A DNA stretch of 64,000 nt from Iris pallida (lineage: Eukaryota; Streptophyta; Magnoliopsida; Asparagales; Iridaceae), in contig JANAVB010003999.1 of the NCBI GenBank assembly GCA_029216955.1, positions 4,398,072 through 4,462,071 on the forward strand, written 5' to 3'. The notes beneath the pieces are model-generated. The model was not told the origin of the DNA. It did not search any database and saw only the letters and a list, made by a program, of their open reading frames with translations. Positions 54,636-64,000 of this stretch are shown piece by piece (within the stretch, counting starts at the first letter, position 1; each line of letters opens with the position of its first letter). The position numbers were made by a program, and so were the translations under genes.

Positions 54636-56117
54636 TTATGAGTCTGAGAATTCAAGAATGTCGAGCTCACGCATCAAAATGTTAAAACGGTCTTCAGCCA
54701 ATGGTTTAGTGAATATATCTGCTAGTTGATGATCAGTGTCAATAAATTCTAGGCAGATATCCCCATGTTGTTGATGATCACGAAGAAAATGATGTCTAAT
54801 TTCTATGTAATTTGTGCATGAATGACAAATAGGGTTCTTAGTCAGATTTATAGCACTAGTGTTATCACAATAAATAGGAACATTTGTGTAGTGCAGATTG
54901 TAGTCTTCTAAGGTTTGCTTCATCTACAAAATCTAAGCACAACAACGTCCTGCGGCGATATACTCAGCCTTAGTTGTTGATAATGCTACTGAATTTTGTT
55001 TCTTGCTAAACCAAGAGACTAAGGCCTTTCCTAAGAAATGACATGTGCCACTGGTACTTTTACGGTCCACTTTGCATCCAGCAAAATCCGCATCCGAGTA
55101 ACCTATAAGGTCAAAGGATTTGGTTTTGGGATACCATAAGCCAACTGTAGAAGTTCCTTTAAGGTATCGAAAGATACGCTTAACGGCACTAAGATGTGAT
55201 TCCTTAGGGTTTGCCTGATAACGTGCACAAATGCAAATGCTAAACATAATATCAGGACGACTAGCAGTTAAGTATAATAAACTACCAATCATACCTCGAT
55301 ACTTACGCTGATCGACAGGTTTGCCACTTTCATCAGCATCAAGCTTTGTAGATGTAGCCATAGGCGTCCCGATTGGCTTTACATTCTCGAAGTCGTACTT
55401 TTTCAGTATGTCCTTCGTGTATTTAGCTTGGTTGATGAATGTTCCGTTCGAGTGCTGTTTGATTTGAAGTCCTAGGAAGAAGTTTAGCTCTCCCACCATA
55501 CTCATCTCAAATTCACTCTGCATACACTTGGCAAAATCTTGACAGAGTTTTTTATTAGTAGAACCAAATATAATGTCATCTACATAAATTTGCACTAGAA
55601 GAATATCATCATTCATGGATTTAATAAATAAAGTAGTATCAATCTTTTCTTTCGAAAATCCATTATCAAGTAAGAAGGCGCTTAGGCGTTCATACCAAGC
55701 ACGAGGTGCTTGTTTGAGTTCATAAAGTGCTTTCTTAAGCTTGAAGACGTGATCAGATTTTTAAAAATCTTCAAAACCAGGGGGTTGTTTCACAAAAACC
55801 TCTTCTTTCAAAAATCCATTTAAAAATGCGCTTTTCATGTCCATTTGAAAAAATTTAAAATCATTAAAACAAGCAAATGCACAAAACATGCGGATGGCTT
55901 CTAGTCTAGCAACAGGAGCATAGGTCTCATCATAATCAATTCCTTCTTCTTGATTATAACCTTGTGCCACTAGACGTGCTTTGTTGCGTAGAACTTGTCC
56001 ATCTTCACTGAGTTTATTTCGGAACACCCATTTGGTACCAATTATAGATTGACCAATTGGTTTAGGAATAAGTTCCCGAACTTGGTTTCTCTCAAATTGA
56101 TTAAGTTCCTCTTGCAT
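54636..56117 (-). pseudogene. pol: E reverse transcriptase and RNase H, broken by stops
   Basis: 56117-55761 reads [40 protein letters not shown] and [20 protein letters not shown], then a TAA (EDF*KSDHVFKLKKALYELK in frame). 55616-54933 gives the catalytic QIYVDDIIFGST and AGCKVDRKSTSG, ending GRCCA. Two stops in seven codons, then 54923-54636 with RNase H (PIYCDNTSAINLTKNP, HHFLRDH, DHQLADIFTKPL). All stops are in frame, so the loss is recent. Confidence 0.9.
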
Positions 56118-56126
56118 GGCAGAAAT

Positions 56127-57737
56127 CTAAAACTCATCAGTAAAAGCATCATCTATATTCTTAGGTTCTATTTGTGAAATAAATGCTACATTTGCTGCTA
56201 ATTCAGAATCTTTAAGAGATGAACGTGTACTTACACCTTTGGATACATCACCTATAATGAGAGTTTCTGGATGATCTGACTTGAATCTCAATGATTCAAA
56301 TCTTTGGGCCATATCTTTCACAAGGCTCTTCTCAGTTCCTGCATCTTCTGAACTTTTATCAGTCCTTGCCTCTTAGATCAGATCTTTCTCAGAACTCTTC
56401 TTAGTCTTTGTATGTGTATCTTCATCATCACTGTCGCTAGATCTGTAACTATTTAACTCATCAAAGGTAACATTAATAGTCTCTTCAACAATCATAGATC
56501 TTTTATTAAAAATTCTATATCCCTTACTCTTAGCAGCATATCCGAGAAATATCCCGTCATCTGCTTTGGAGTCGAACTTTCCCAAGTTATCCTTGGTGTT
56601 CAGGATAAAACAGCGACAACCAAAAACTTTGAAATAAGAGATATTTGGAATTCTTCCAAACCAAGGCTCATATGGTGTTTTCTTCGAGATTGGTCGAATT
56701 AACACCCTATTTAAAACATGACAGGCTGTACTAACAGCTTCTGCCCAAAAATATTTAGGAAGATTATACTGATTCAGCATGACTCTAGCCATTTCGCTTA
56801 GAGTACGATTCTTCCGCTCCACAATACCATTCTGTTGGAGAGTTCTAGGACAAGAAAATTCGTGGTAATATCCACTATCATCACAAAACTTTTTGAAATC
56901 AGAATTTTCGAATTCGCCACCATGATCACTTCGGATACGAGTAATCATGAAGCCTTTTTCGTTTTGTACCTTTTTGTAAAATATCTGAAATTCAAAAATT
57001 GCATTACTTTTGTTTGATAAGAAATAAACCCAAGTAAATCGAGAGAAATCATCAACAATAACAAAAGCGTAGAGCTTACCGCCAAGACTAGCGACTCTAC
57101 TAGGACCAAATAAATCCATATGAATTAACTGCAAAGGTCTCGAAGTGCTTACAGCGTTGATGGATTTAAAAGTAGACCTATGTGCTTTATTCTTTTCGCA
57201 GTCAGCACATACCATATCTCTCTTGAATAGAATTTCAGGGAGTCCTCTTACCAACTTCTTTGTATTTAGACGTGAGATAGTATCCATGTTTGTATGTCCT
57301 AGTCTCATGTGCCATAGCCAGCTTTCATCTTGATTGGCTACTAGGTATCTTCCTGCATTATTAGTATTCTCCAAAAAGAAAACATAAATGTTGTCTTCTC
57401 TAATCCCTTTATATACGGGATCACCAGAAGACATATCATATATGGTACATTTATCTTTCACAAAATTGATACCATAACCATTATCAGCCAAATGACTTAT
57501 GCTCAATAGGTTATGTTTCAATTCAGTTACTAGACAAACATCCTTTATTATTGGATAAGGAGAAATACCTACAGTACCATTACCTATTATATCATCTCTC
57601 AAGTTATTTCCGAAGGAGACGTATCCTTCTTTCTTCATCGATAGCGTAGCGAATAAAGATGCATCACCAGTCATGTGTCGCGAACATCCGCTATCGAGGA
57701 TCCATTTGCTTCTAGCATGAGAGGGTTGAGGGTCCAC
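56127..57737 (-). pseudogene. pol: E protease and integrase
   Basis: 57737-56373: protease KWILDSGCSRHMTGDASLF (copia D-S-G-C-S with HMTG), the pre-integrase finger WLWHMRLGHTNMDTISRLN with CADCEKNKAH, and an integrase DDE core (LIHMDLFGPSR, RSDHGGEFENSDFKKFC, NGIVERKNRTLSEMARVML). After the core comes VFGCRCFILNTKDNLGKFDS, as in other copia integrases. A stop at 56373 is followed by a Ser/Glu-rich linker (56321-56127). The frame overlaps the end of Gag and is offset by one base. Confidence 0.9.
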
Positions 57738-59538
57738 CTACGAGACAAGTAGATAAATCCTTTGGTATCCATTTTCTGTAGGGTCCATACTGATTAGCTT
57801 TAGGTCTCCAGACTAAAGTGTGATTGTCAACAAGCTTTCTTGCTAAACAATACTGTGATATGTGTCCGTGCGTACCACAATAAGTGCAAGTCAGTTTAGA
57901 ACCAGATGTGGTTGAAACTGTGTTCACATGCTTGTTTGGTTTCTTGGAGAACCTATAAGTGAAAGCATGATGATATTCGTGTTTCTTCTGTGCTTTCTTG
58001 TTTTTAGTCCTCTTAGGTGTATGCTTAGCATTAGGACTAAATTTAGGCTGTGTCACAGGTATTGCCTGTTTGCCTAACTTGATTTCTAACTTTTTAGAAA
58101 TCGCAATAGACTCTTCATATTTAGCAGTCATAACTGAGAGTCTATGTTCTGTTACTAAGTGCATCTTCTTCTCTGTGTCATACAACTTTTTCATCTTAAC
58201 ATAATCTCTTTCTTTCTTTTCAATTTTGAGGATAGCCTCATGATAGTCTACCTTGAGTTTGGCTATCTCTTCCGTGTTACCGGTAGTAGACGTCTCTTTA
58301 ATATCTTCAATAAGATTGGACAGTCTAGCTAACTTGGTTGTGTATGCCTTAATCTCTTTTCGAGATTGCTTATACTTGTCAAGCACATTTTTGTGTTCTT
58401 CAAGTAAATCGCAAAAGGCATTTTCTAACTCATCGAAAGTAAAATCATCATATAGAGGGTTTGACGATACCTTATCAAATGCCATAAGATAGACATTTGC
58501 ATTACCGCAGGGTCTATCTTCTTCTTCTGTATCACTGGCGTCACTTTCATACCAGATACTTGTGTTGGCATACTTTCGACCAGTTGTTGCTTTTCTACTT
58601 GATCTTGATCTGTCATAAGGACTACTTCTCTTGGTGGTTGGACAGTCCTTCTTCATGTGCCCTGACTTCTTACATCCAAAGCATATGGTTTTATCTTCAT
58701 TGCTTTCTTGGATATCTTTCTTCTTTCTGCTTGTAAACTTTAGGTACTTCCTGAAGTTCTTCACAAGTAGGGCTTGTTCATCACCACTTGACGATTCTTC
58801 ATCGGAATCGTTGTACTTTGATTTTCTTGCTTGAGCTTTGAAGGCAATTGATTTCTCCTTTGGTGTTGCTTCTTCAAAATCTTGCAAGTCGAGTTCATGG
58901 GTCATGAGTTTGCCCATCAGCGTTTCTAGAGTCATAGTGGTGAGATCGTTTCCTTCAATGATTGCTGTGGCTTTTGGATTCCAGTTCTTTGTTAGAGCCC
59001 GCAGCACTTTTCTGATCTTCTCGTGATTGCTGTAATCCTTACCAAGAGATTGTAAAGGATTAGTTATATCAAGGAAATGAGTAAACATCTGTGTAATTGA
59101 CTCACCGGGTTTCATCTTAAAAGATTCATACTCCTGTGTCAGTCTACTAATTTTGGATTCCTTCACTTGGGAAGTCCCTTCATGGGTTACCTCAAGGAGT
59201 TTCCAAATTTCGTGAGACGTTTTACAGGTTGAAACTCTGTTGAACTCGATTTTGTCAATTGCACAGAATAGTGCATTGATGGCATGAGCATCTAGGCTAG
59301 CTTTAGCCTTTTCAGCTTCAGTGTACTTATCATGGGTCTTTTCCACCAGCTGGCCTTCAACCACTATTAGTGCTGGTTTCTTATAACCATCAATGACTAT
59401 TGACCAAAGATCAAAGTCGAGAGACTTTAGAAAGAAAGTCATTCGTGTTTTCCAGTAGGTATAATTTGTTCCATCAAATAGGGGAGGTCTATTTGTGGAT
59501 TGCCCATCACCGTTGAATATTGTTTTCACGGCTGCCAT
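57712..59538 (-). CDS. gag: E Gag, long Sirevirus type
   Basis: 608 codons from MAAVKTIFNGDGQSTNRPPL. N-terminal Gag (FDGTNYTYWKTRMTFFLKSL, ESKISRLTQEYESFKMKPGE, ALTKNWNPKATAIIEG), a CCHC knuckle CFGCKKSGHMKKDC near residue 290, then a long coiled-coil tail (about 375-480; YKQSRKEIKAYTTKLARLSN) and a second Cys/His motif CTYCGTHGHISQYC near residue 550. A long Gag with coiled coil and two knuckles is typical for Sireviruses. Its last codons overlap pol in another frame, so Pol needs a shift of one base here, or a base has been lost. Confidence 0.9.
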   Translation of the reverse strand: MAAVKTIFNGDGQSTNRPPLFDGTNYTYWKTRMTFFLKSLDFDLWSIVIDGYKKPALIVVEGQLVEKTHDKYTEAEKAKASLDAHAINALFCAIDKIEFNRVSTCKTSHEIWKLLEVTHEGTSQVKESKISRLTQEYESFKMKPGESITQMFTHFLDITNPLQSLGKDYSNHEKIRKVLRALTKNWNPKATAIIEGNDLTTMTLETLMGKLMTHELDLQDFEEATPKEKSIAFKAQARKSKYNDSDEESSSGDEQALLVKNFRKYLKFTSRKKKDIQESNEDKTICFGCKKSGHMKKDCPTTKRSSPYDRSRSSRKATTGRKYANTSIWYESDASDTEEEDRPCGNANVYLMAFDKVSSNPLYDDFTFDELENAFCDLLEEHKNVLDKYKQSRKEIKAYTTKLARLSNLIEDIKETSTTGNTEEIAKLKVDYHEAILKIEKKERDYVKMKKLYDTEKKMHLVTEHRLSVMTAKYEESIAISKKLEIKLGKQAIPVTQPKFSPNAKHTPKRTKNKKAQKKHEYHHAFTYRFSKKPNKHVNTVSTTSGSKLTCTYCGTHGHISQYCLARKLVDNHTLVWRPKANQYGPYRKWIPKDLSTCLVGGPSTLSC

Positions 59539-59573
59539 CTATACTCTCTAAGGTTTGTTATATAAGAATATAA

Positions 59574-59588
59574 CCTGCTCTGATACCA
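59574..59588 (-). promoter_or_regulatory. E primer-binding site (initiator Met)
   Basis: CCTGCTCTGATACCA, in coding sense TGGTATCAGAGCAGG, two bases from the 5' LTR. Gag starts about 35 bp further on at 59538. Confidence 0.9.
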
Positions 59589-59590
59589 AT

Positions 59591-60710
59591 TGTAGGACCG
59601 TTGAGCAGCTCTAGAGGGGGGGTGAATAGAGTGTGTGTGTGCAGCGGAAAATAATCACCAATTAAAAATTAAACTATGGCAGAGATATAAGAGACAGTAA
59701 ATAAAGATATAGAATTCAAACTCAGTGACACAGCGATGTATACTGGTATCCTTCTGAGAGGACTAATCCAGTCTCGAGTACTCTTGCTCGATGTTAATCC
59801 ACTATGGCACAAGCTTTAACTGAGAGCTTGCAGTCTCTTACAACACCGTGCTTGGTGACAAGCACACGACCAGCTTCATAACACCGTGCTTGGTGACGAG
59901 CGCACGACCAGCTCCACAACAGGAAAAGTTGTTGAACTTGAACGACCTCTTTACAACTCTTAAAACACCAAAAGATTCTAAATTAACTCTGATAGTACTG
60001 GCTTTTGGCTAAGAGATGTATAGGTATGATTTGAAAATCTTAGATCGTTTGAAAACACTTGAGTAGTAGAGAAGAGAGAATGAAAAATGAATGAGTGATT
60101 TGAAATGAAAAGTTCTTCTCTATTTATAGGTGTTTTCTCCAACCGAACTCGGGCAGAACTCGGGCAGAGTTCGGGTGCAAATATCTCGCAAAGAGACGTT
60201 GCTCGCTGATTTGGAGGCAACAGAAGTTTGAAAAAATTTTGACCGAATTCGGTCAGAGTTCAGACCGAACTCGGGCCGAACTCGGTTACGAGTTCTGTCA
60301 GGAGATATTTGAAAATCTTTTGCAAAAACAGTTTTCAAACTATGTTTTTGGTTATTTGTAAAATCATTTGTAAAGGCTATTTTCAAAAAAATGTTTTTGA
60401 AATATTTTGTAAATAAAATATGAATAGGTAGGCTTTTGGAATGTGGACAGTTTTAACCCTATGCCAGTATTACCAAAATTGATTTTACATAATAATTCCT
60501 AGACTCAATAAAATATAAAATACAGAATAAAATAAAAAATGAGTCTTCTGAAGATTTGATGATGTTGACGCTATGATTGATGCAGTACATTGTCCGTTGA
60601 ATTTAATTTCATGTATCCTGAAATGATTAGCAGCATTTTCTATATTTTGTGTATTGACTTAAGTATGTGTTGATTATCGAAATCGGGTGTGATCATGGAA
60701 TGGGCCAACA
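59591..60710 (-). repeat. E 5' LTR (right)
   Basis: 1120 bp, 21 bp shorter than its partner mainly because one of the 22-bp CCGAACTCGGTCAGAGTTCGG-type units is missing (60240-60290). Otherwise only scattered single-base differences were noticed. TATA (reverse complement) at 60121-60128. It ends CCAACA and abuts ATTCC. Confidence 0.93.
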
Positions 60711-60715
60711 ATTCC

Positions 60716-61648
60716 GGGGATCAAGTCTATAGTGAACTCGATCTCCCGCTCTGGCGGCATCCCTGGAAGTTCTTCTGGGAAGACATCTGGAAACTCTTCA
60801 ACTATTCTGGGCAACTGCACTGCTGCTACTGCCATCCGCAATACTGGGAAAGATGGTTCCACTGTGCCTCTGGAAAATAAGAACTCTGGCTCGCCTGGAA
60901 TGTTGAAAACAACTCTGCCAACATGGCAGTCTATCCTAGCATACTGGTTCTTCAACCAATCCATGCCTAAGACTACATCATAGTCTGCCATAGGGAATTC
61001 TATAAATCTAGCGGAAAACTCTCTACCGCTAACTACGATCCGACACGAGGAAAACACTCGATCTACTCCCACAAGACCATTACCAGTAAGTATATTGAGT
61101 CTTACTGATAATGACTCTGGCTCCAATCCTATCCGTGTCACGAATCGTGCAGACATGAATGAATGCGATGCACCAGAATCAAATAATACCAATGCTGGAG
61201 AGGAGTTGACGAGAATAGTACCTGCCACTACCTCACTTGGTGCAACTTCTTCTTCCATAGTCATCATCATGGCCTGACCTCTAGCTGCGGGTCCCCTCTG
61301 CTGGAAACCTCTCTGCCTGCTCTGCACTTGGGCTTGGGTATACTGCTGCTGGTTCTGCTGATGAAACGCCTGGGCCTGAGGCAACAATGGCCTCGGGTAC
61401 TGCTGCTGCTGCATAGGTGCTGGTCCCCTAACCGATGGACTGGTTAGATTGGAGGAGGATGAACTACCCCTATTTGAGCAGGCTCCTATCTTGTGATCTG
61501 CTGCTCCGCAAGCCAGGCACAATCCTTGCGCCCTACGACAATCCGCCACTACATGGCCTGGCTTCCCACAATGAGAACATCCCATCGCGGAAGTCTGCTT
61601 CTGCTTCTGCTGCTGCGGGTACGTCGGGGTCGAATGCTGAACCGACAA
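60716..61648 (-). pseudogene. pol: A Gag knuckles and protease, joined to pol
   Basis: Minus strand 61648 down: two CCHC knuckles, CSHCGKPGHVVADC and CLACGAADHKIGAC; a Gln-rich linker; then protease [27 protein letters not shown] and the linker [20 protein letters not shown], up to the E insertion at LIPG. Intact over 300 codons and close to A2 residue by residue. Confidence 0.9.
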
Positions 61649-62500
61649 TACTGAGGCCGTCCGCCTCGGAGTTCCAATAGAAACTCCTAGCTACCAGGGC
61701 TGGAGCTGATGATTGGTGCATCTGACTGTGGGACCGCTTCCTACCTCCGGTCCTATCCACAATCCTCTGGGAGGTGTACTCATGCCTCCTAGCCGCTCTC
61801 AACACTGCATCGAACGTCTGGTGCTCGAACTGCTCGACTGCTAACAAGATCTCCAAATGCAGTCCCTGCTGGAACCGTTGGGCCCTATCAAACTCGGTTG
61901 CCACCAAAGTGGGGGCAAACCTACTGAGTCGAGAAAACTCAGATGCATAACTTTCGACCGTTCTGCCTCCTTGCTTCAAGTCGGTAAATCTCGTCTGCAG
62001 GTCGTACCGAGCTACAGCATCGAAATACTTCGTCTGGAATCTCTCTCTAAATACTGCCCAAGCATTGGGTGCCACTAATCCCATGGCTTGCGCTGCCCAC
62101 CAACTGTAAGCTAAATCCAGCAACTGCAGGCGTACCACCGCCACCTTCTCATTCTCAGGTGTTCTAGCTGTCTCCAGAATCACCTCGGTATCCTGAAGCC
62201 AAGCGTCCGCGACAATCGCATCTTCACTGCCGTCGAAGAAAGGAGGGTTCAAGCGCTTAAAGCTGTTGGCCGCACTATTCCCTGGATGACCGTCTCTGGT
62301 CAAAGCATCTGCCACTACCTGGTGCAAGGCGTCTCCTCTGCGATCTTGGAAAGCTATCAAGGTCCTGATGAGACCTACCAAAGTGCCATCATCCGGCTCG
62401 GCAGGCTGAACGGGCTGAACTGGGGGCTCTCCTCCAGTAGGCACAACTCTGGAGGCTACTCCGGAGTGCCGGGCTTGATCTCCGGGCTGCTGGTCCGCGG
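61533..62500 (-). pseudogene. gag: A Gag capsid region, frameshifted at its end
   Basis: Open from 62444 (and, without an ATG, from near 62520) with NSFKRLNPPFFDGSEDAIVA, AVFRERFQTKYFDAVARYDL and a His/Arg-rich end. After ALVARS the frame is off by one base relative to the knuckles at 61648, so one base was gained or lost near 61680. Compared with A2, the N-terminal 30 residues diverge most. The upstream leader (62501-62738) has no other gene. Confidence 0.88.
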
Positions 62501-62720
62501 GAGTTGCTCTGCCTTGCTGATCGGCTGGTTCATGAATAATGCCGCTGAAGAAAATGACATAGGAAATAATAAAGAAGGACCAGGACAGATCAACGATACA
62601 AGCATGTGATCAGGTCAAGATTCCAGAGATTCAGAGGATATGAAAGGAGATCAAGGACGAGTACTGATTGAGACATCTATTCGATAAACCCTCACATTTC
62701 TTGAATGCCAAGACCTGCAT

Positions 62721-62738
62721 GGGCTACCACTTAAACCA
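62721..62738 (-). promoter_or_regulatory. Putative A primer-binding site
   Basis: Coding sense TGGTTTAAGTGGTAGCCC, next to the LTR and one base different from A2. It is not initiator-Met. Confidence 0.5.
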
Positions 62739-64000
62739 TGTCACACCCCAGAACCAGAATACTGGAGAGCGGAGGCGAACATAGCCAGCTACATATATTG
62801 AAATGGAAACCACCTCGCTATACGGTCACGGCTGTCTAGATATGAGGGTTTACTGAAAGCCAACGGTCTCTTAAGGTCAATCATATTGTCTCAATCTCAT
62901 GCAAGTAATATAATTACAAGATGTTATACCACCAAATATACAATAAAAGGCGTCCCAAATATTACATATTCAGCTGATCATGAAGCTAGTCGTACAAAAT
63001 ACGAGGACTACCAAGAGTTAAGTCATACATGATCAACCCTAGGATTTGTTAATCATGTTTACAGCCCGTAGGCAGACAGTAAGTAAATTTGCATCGAGCT
63101 AACAAGTGCTCGTCGGCTAAATGTCTCAAAAGAATAATTTTATAATAGAGTGAGTGAAACAAAATAGAAACCCACTCGTAGCCCGGATTCCTTCTAGTCG
63201 CCACCATCGGGCTGGAGGTTCGGTAGATCCTCGGGAGCTGCTCCGAAATCTGGCCACACAAAACCAGCTGGGTCAAACCTCAGAAAGAGCAAGTGCCACA
63301 AGGGAGGCCACAAAATAAGAACAAAACCAGCATATCAGAATATAAGAAAATGGAAGAAAAGTACAGGTAATAAAAGTACAGCAGGACAATAAGCGACTAG
63401 GGACATGGAACCATTCCGGGAGCCAGATTACAATCCGTAAACCAAACAAGGACCGGGTTGTAACCCTTCACCTGAATAGCACTTGTCCCTATCCATTTAT
63501 TGTTTAAGATAAGTAAAACAATCATGTACAGGAGTACCAGGTATAGGGACTTAGACGAGACTTAGACCAGGTTGGACACCATACATTCACAAGCGGCCAA
63601 GTAATTACTACGGCTTACTACTTTAACTAACTAGGGTTATCACAAGCCTAATTACTAATAAGATGCAAATGAGAATTTCCCAGTCCCAAGCCCTGCAGAC
63701 TATCCAGTTATCCTTCCGCGGGTTGAGAGTATGGTTGGGTACATCGCCCGAGAAATAATATACCCTTAGATAACTTAGAGGTGCAACACATGACAGTGTG
63801 CTGGAAATGTGCTCTACTCGTCGGCAAGCTACAAGTCCAATTAAGGCGCCCAGATAACGAGATTGTCTATGACTAGAAATCCTCCATGAACTATAGTTTG
63901 ATCTAATCATTAGCCTAATCCATATTAGTGCGAATCCCTGGCCGTGGTACCCAGGAAGTCACGTCCTAGACATGATGCAAGACAAGACAAGTGGATTGTA
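62739..64000 (-). repeat. Element A 5' LTR, truncated by the window edge
   Basis: Starts TGTCACACCCCAGAACCAG and follows 3334-4600 closely with scattered substitutions (GAGCGGAGGCG for GAGCGGGGGCG). The open frames at 63049-63276 and 63623-63910 repeat frames in the other copy and are not genes. Confidence 0.92.

Larger units (their letters stand above)
51310..60710 (-). mobile_element. Element E: Ty1/copia Sirevirus with an extra env-position ORF
   Basis: LTRs 51310-52450 (1141 bp) and 59591-60710 (1120 bp). Coding order on the minus strand is initiator-Met primer site, long Gag, PR-INT-RT-RNase H (copia order), then a 402-codon ORF between RNase H and the polypurine tract, the layout of Sireviruses (SIRE/Maximus). 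The primer site CCTGCTCTGATACCA is at 59574-59588, the polypurine tract (coding sense AAAATGGGGAAGAT) at 52451-52464. A few stops break pol. Confidence 0.93.
3334..64000 (-). mobile_element. Element A: Ty3/gypsy chromovirus (Tekay/Del-like), host of all other insertions
   Basis: The left LTR begins at 3334 (TGTCACGCCCCAGAACC) and the same sequence recurs at 62739, so A runs on the minus strand with its 3' LTR on the left and its 5' LTR running past the right edge. With insertions removed the order is 3' LTR (3334-5089, 16395-16424, 47481-48358), pol (48525-51309 and 60711-61648), gag (about 61533-62500) and 5' LTR (62739 on). Pol order PR-RT-RH-INT with a C-terminal chromodomain-like tail marks a chromovirus. 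A2, B and E are nested in it. The right-hand TSD lies outside the window, so the left flank (TACCC at 3329-3333) cannot be checked. Confidence 0.9.

Overview
This window is plant nuclear DNA (an angiosperm by its element lineages; the species cannot be told) and almost all of it is one stack of nested LTR retrotransposons. I see no intact host gene, tRNA, rRNA or CRISPR array. Element boundaries come from paired LTRs with TG...CA ends, from 5-bp target-site duplications (TSDs) and from polypurine tracts and tRNA primer sites, so the nesting order can be read directly.

Layout. Bases 1-3333 are AT-rich flanking DNA with a decayed Sirevirus-like LTR fragment (about 1490-2050). Element A (minus strand, 3334 to beyond 64000) is a Ty3/gypsy chromovirus of Tekay/Del type. 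Its left (3') LTR took two insertions: A2 (plus strand, 5090-16389), a sister of A with 3.1-kb LTRs, and B (minus strand, 16425-47475, TSD AAGTG), another chromovirus. B was itself hit twice. D (20634-28141, TSD AGGGG) lies in its reverse transcriptase, and C (minus strand, 31788-47276, TSD GCGCA) lies in its right (5') LTR. The pol of A was split by E (minus strand, 51310-60710), a Ty1/copia Sirevirus. The 5' LTR of A starts at 62739 and runs off the window.

C is the richest element. It is a 15.5-kb Ty3/gypsy element of the Tat (Retand-like) group with a dual RNase H. It carries two genes on the opposite strand between the integrase and the 3' LTR: a spliced gene with a plant-mobile-domain-like exon (32946-35663) and a small acidic-protein gene (36255-36602). 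Each has its own TATA box, and the second sits beside an 11-copy dyad array. D is a gutted relative of C that shares primer site, polypurine tract and antisense first exon. It was integrated as an odd three-LTR structure with 1.85-kb inverted arms, and both outer ends are the U5 end of an LTR.

The most unexpected pattern is that each element family carries its own dense array of a short motif: GCCGCAT in the A2 LTRs, GATGGCGCA in the A LTR, TGCGCA in C, AGCGTA in D and CCGAACTCGG in E. In C and D the motif also fills introns and has invaded the gag-like coding sequence, where it dictates amino-acid repeats. In D and E part of the motif forms 17-nt palindromes of 8+1+8 design. Together with the antisense genes this suggests family-specific recognition by an element-encoded or host factor, which remains a hypothesis.

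Most reading frames carry a few nonsense changes or single-base shifts, so few proteins are intact, but LTR pairs look only slightly diverged by eye. Exon models, domain names and lineage labels rest on motif recognition, not on database searches.
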